From Mesocentrotus franciscanus (taxonomy: Eukaryota; Echinodermata; Echinoidea; Camarodonta; Strongylocentrotidae), in contig CP137671.1 of assembly GCA_037976565.1 (NCBI GenBank), forward strand, positions 19,659,910 through 19,723,909: 64,000 nucleotides of DNA, written 5' to 3'. Position 1 is the stretch's first letter; every line of letters begins with the position of its first letter. The position numbers were made by a program, and so were the translations under genes. Positions 61,282 through 64,000 of this stretch are shown piece by piece. The notes beneath the pieces are model-generated. The model had not been told where the DNA came from, did no database searches, and saw only the letters and a list, made by a program, of their open reading frames with translations.

Positions 61282-61781
61282 NNNNNNNNNNNNNNNNNNN
61301 NNNNNNNNNNNNNNNNNNNNNNNNNNNNNNNNNNNNNNNNNNNNNNNNNNNNNNNNNNNNNNNNNNNNNNNNNNNNNNNNNNNNNNNNNNNNNNNNNNNN
61401 NNNNNNNNNNNNNNNNNNNNNNNNNNNNNNNNNNNNNNNNNNNNNNNNNNNNNNNNNNNNNNNNNNNNNNNNNNNNNNNNNNNNNNNNNNNNNNNNNNNN
61501 NNNNNNNNNNNNNNNNNNNNNNNNNNNNNNNNNNNNNNNNNNNNNNNNNNNNNNNNNNNNNNNNNNNNNNNNNNNNNNNNNNNNNNNNNNNNNNNNNNNN
61601 NNNNNNNNNNNNNNNNNNNNNNNNNNNNNNNNNNNNNNNNNNNNNNNNNNNNNNNNNNNNNNNNNNNNNNNNNNNNNNNNNNNNNNNNNNNNNNNNNNNN
61701 NNNNNNNNNNNNNNNNNNNNNNNNNNNNNNNNNNNNNNNNNNNNNNNNNNNNNNNNNNNNNNNNNNNNNNNNNNNNNNNNN
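61282..61781. other. Assembly gap (500 N)
   Basis: Exactly 500 N, the size of a conventional placeholder. The flanks match unit 1 positions about 50201 and 53410 and unit 2 positions about 56144 and 58862. So about 2.7-3.2 kb of array unit should be here. ORFs spanning the N run are artefacts. Confidence 0.95.
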
Positions 61782-62903
61782 TCTGCTCTGTATAGAGCGA
61801 CTACTACTACTACTAAAGAGATACATTTTATGATAGCATCGAAGTTTCATGTAAAAAAATTATCATTCTATTTAATAGGTTGATATTTCTTTTGCGTAAC
61901 TGCTTACAAAGCAAATTATATGTATGTATATAGTATACAAATATACACTGTCTTGAGAGGTTCTGGTTAAAACTATGAGCAAATGGTACTTTTGGAGTCA
62001 CTGAGGCCCATAGTTTTAACCAGTACCTCGAATAGAAGGCATGGTATATTTGTTTTATATCCTGCATCAAAAATTTATTATTTTAAAAAAAAAAAACATT
62101 TTTGGGACAAAAATAAATTTAGAACAAAAAAATGTCAATTTTTATCTAAAAGATGTAGAACATTTTGTTTTCATTAAATTAAGATTTGAAAAAAAAATTC
62201 AAATCTCAACCAATCGAAAGCCAACAAATTTTTGATGCAGGATATAATTTATGCTCATTTGTGAATTCGCGTATCGTCTTTTCCAATACATGGAAATGTA
62301 TATTACTATATGAAATACTGCTTGAGGAATTCTTTGAGATAGGCATCCAAATATATCAAAACTTTAAAGAATTACTATCCATCCAATTTTCGACATTTCC
62401 AAAATGTTTGCATTACCTTTAAAATGATATGGCGTAAAATAATGAGATTCAATATAAAATGCGTTTTTAGTATAATTTAATGGCTTGAAAACGTTAGTGT
62501 TTACCTTAAAATCGGAAAAGAAAGGAATGACACAAGACTGAAGAAGCATTGTGTACATGCATATATCTCTAGAGAGAGAAAAAAAAGAAAAAGTTAATAC
62601 ATATTGTTACTGAAGCCCGACATTTGAACATAATCATGGATTTAAAGAGGACGCTGTGTAACTGGGTACAAGAGCGGCAACATATCGTGGGGCTGACTTG
62701 AATTAAAAAGAAAATACAATGTATGATATAAGGTCACTAAATAGGCATTATAATTTTGGGATAGGTAGATATTGGGAGCTGGCTTGGAAAAATGTATAAT
62801 TCAAAATATAATAATGGGTTTGTTTTATTAAGTAAGAAATAAGAATATCATCGAGGGAAATTGACTTGCAAGTATATTAATAGTATATCGTGACAATGAT
62901 AAG

Positions 62904-64000
62904 TTGCGAATTATGAAAAACATAAATACATGTCATGATCCTGCATTTCCAATAAAAGAACAGTTATTTTTTTTATTAAAAACGAGGTCTCGTCGTTTTG
63001 AAAGCCAGGTACTAAGGTATAATGGCACAACATCAGTCTTTAGATCAATATTAGAGTATCCCAACAACAGAAATATGTGTGGATGGCAGAACAATGGAGC
63101 CTTTGGGTGCGAGATTTTAGATTTACAATTTTTAAATTACATAATGTCAGAATATCATTGTATAAAATGAATAGCGGACTGAGCAGCTTCAAATTTCATG
63201 AGGCCTTCAAGGCTGACAACAAAACCAAGGAAAACATAGTGTCGCATAGGAGGAAAAAATGGTGTACCAGTGTACGTTTGGGAGGCGTATACTAATATTC
63301 CCTATTTTAAGTTGTGGAAGAAAAACATCGCAGAAAAGGATATTTGATAGATTTCAAGGAAACATTGCCTACGGGGAATTAAGAACGAAATTGTCCGCTT
63401 TCAAAAAATGAAGAAAAAAAAAAGAGGAATTTGATTTCTTACAAAAGAATCGAGAAGTTGTGCCAAAATAACATCACCCACCGTGACCGACTCATCAATA
63501 GGAGTAGCTCCATATCAATAGATATGTTTATGGCTTTGCATCTTCCATATTCTTTGTCCGAATTTTCTCGGGTTTCCCCCCAGTTCCCGTTTTCTCTTTC
63601 TTTTTCTGTTCCCAGCTCACTTGACGCTAATTTCCCTTAACGAAATTGTCTGCTTTCAAAAAAAAAATAAAAAAGAGGAATTTGATTTCTTACAAAAGAA
63701 TCGAGAAGTTGTGCCAAAATAACATCACCCACCGTGACCGACTCATCAATAGGAGTAGCTCCATATCAATAGATAAGTTTATGGTTTTGCATCTTCCATA
63801 TTCTTTGTCCGAATTTTCTCGGTTTTCCCCCCAGTTCCCGTTTTCTCTTTCTTTATTTCTGTTCCCCAGCTCACTTGACGCTAATTTCCCCCTAAAGTTC
63901 GTTGCCATCCATATGGACGGAATCTACTGTAAAATGTAAGTGCTGTTATGCCTTGAAAACCTCAGACAAGTCTGTAGGCTTTTCTTTTATGTATACACGC
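62904..64000 (+). repeat. Start of fourth array unit, cut by the window end
   Basis: Nearly identical to 54536-55630 and 59670-60770, including the internal 257-bp duplication. It ends in the window at GTATACACGC, equivalent to about 55637 in unit 2. Confidence 0.92.

Larger units (their letters stand above)
47990..64000 (+). repeat. Tandem segmental array of 5-6 kb units
   Basis: The same sequence recurs in direct orientation. A common anchor (GCGAATTATGAAAAACATAA) lies at about 48595, 54539, 59673 and 62907, giving spacings of 5,944, 5,134 and 3,234 bp; the last includes the N gap. Units 2-4 are almost identical; unit 1 is slightly more diverged. Length differences between units 1 and 2 are explained by a 991-bp insertion in unit 1, a ~490-bp deletion in unit 1 and a ~320-bp deletion in unit 2. 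The array continues past the window. Confidence 0.93.

Noticed and set aside
61197..61883. ORFs of 188-228 codons spanning the N run
   Set aside because: Artefacts of translating unknown bases.

Overview
This is animal genomic DNA: AT-rich, intron-rich and dense in transposon remnants, with no operons or bacterial signals. The one clear host gene is on the + strand. It encodes a NACHT-leucine-rich-repeat (NLR) innate immune receptor of the type hugely expanded in sea urchins, so an echinoid genome is the best guess. That is inferred from remembered family features, not from a search.

Layout. At 62-632 lies a large palindrome made of an inverted minisatellite. 633-6102 holds no gene I recognise, so the receptor's first exon(s) are not found here. 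6103-35274 is the receptor gene: one long NACHT exon, a diverged LRR exon, six near-identical LRR exons (168 bp, once 192 bp), a decayed LRR-like exon, and three C-terminal exons ending in a stop codon at 35272-35274. I translated every junction by eye. All twelve exons join in one open frame of about 1,184 residues from the NACHT exon onward. Introns between LRR exons are phase 0. The introns contain duplicated modules, truncated pseudo-exons, LINE fragments, several inverted-repeat elements and an orphan Crypton/ZMYM-like first exon.

35275-47990 is the 3' flank and intergenic DNA. It holds terminal-inverted-repeat elements (notably a 1.9-kb composite one), microsatellites, a 177-bp tandem repeat and a tRNA-derived SINE. 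47990-64000 is a tandem segmental array of a 5-6 kb unit: three units and the start of a fourth, with a 500-N gap in unit 3. Units differ by a young hAT-type insertion and by deletions, which gives a relative chronology.

How it fits together: the receptor is presumed to be a cytosolic NTP-driven sensor. Its ligand-facing LRR part has grown by repeated duplication of an exon-plus-intron module. The copies differ most at one three-residue position, and some copies have decayed. This exon factory is the most interesting feature of the window. Short ORFs elsewhere are mostly chance, or belong to degenerate mobile elements.
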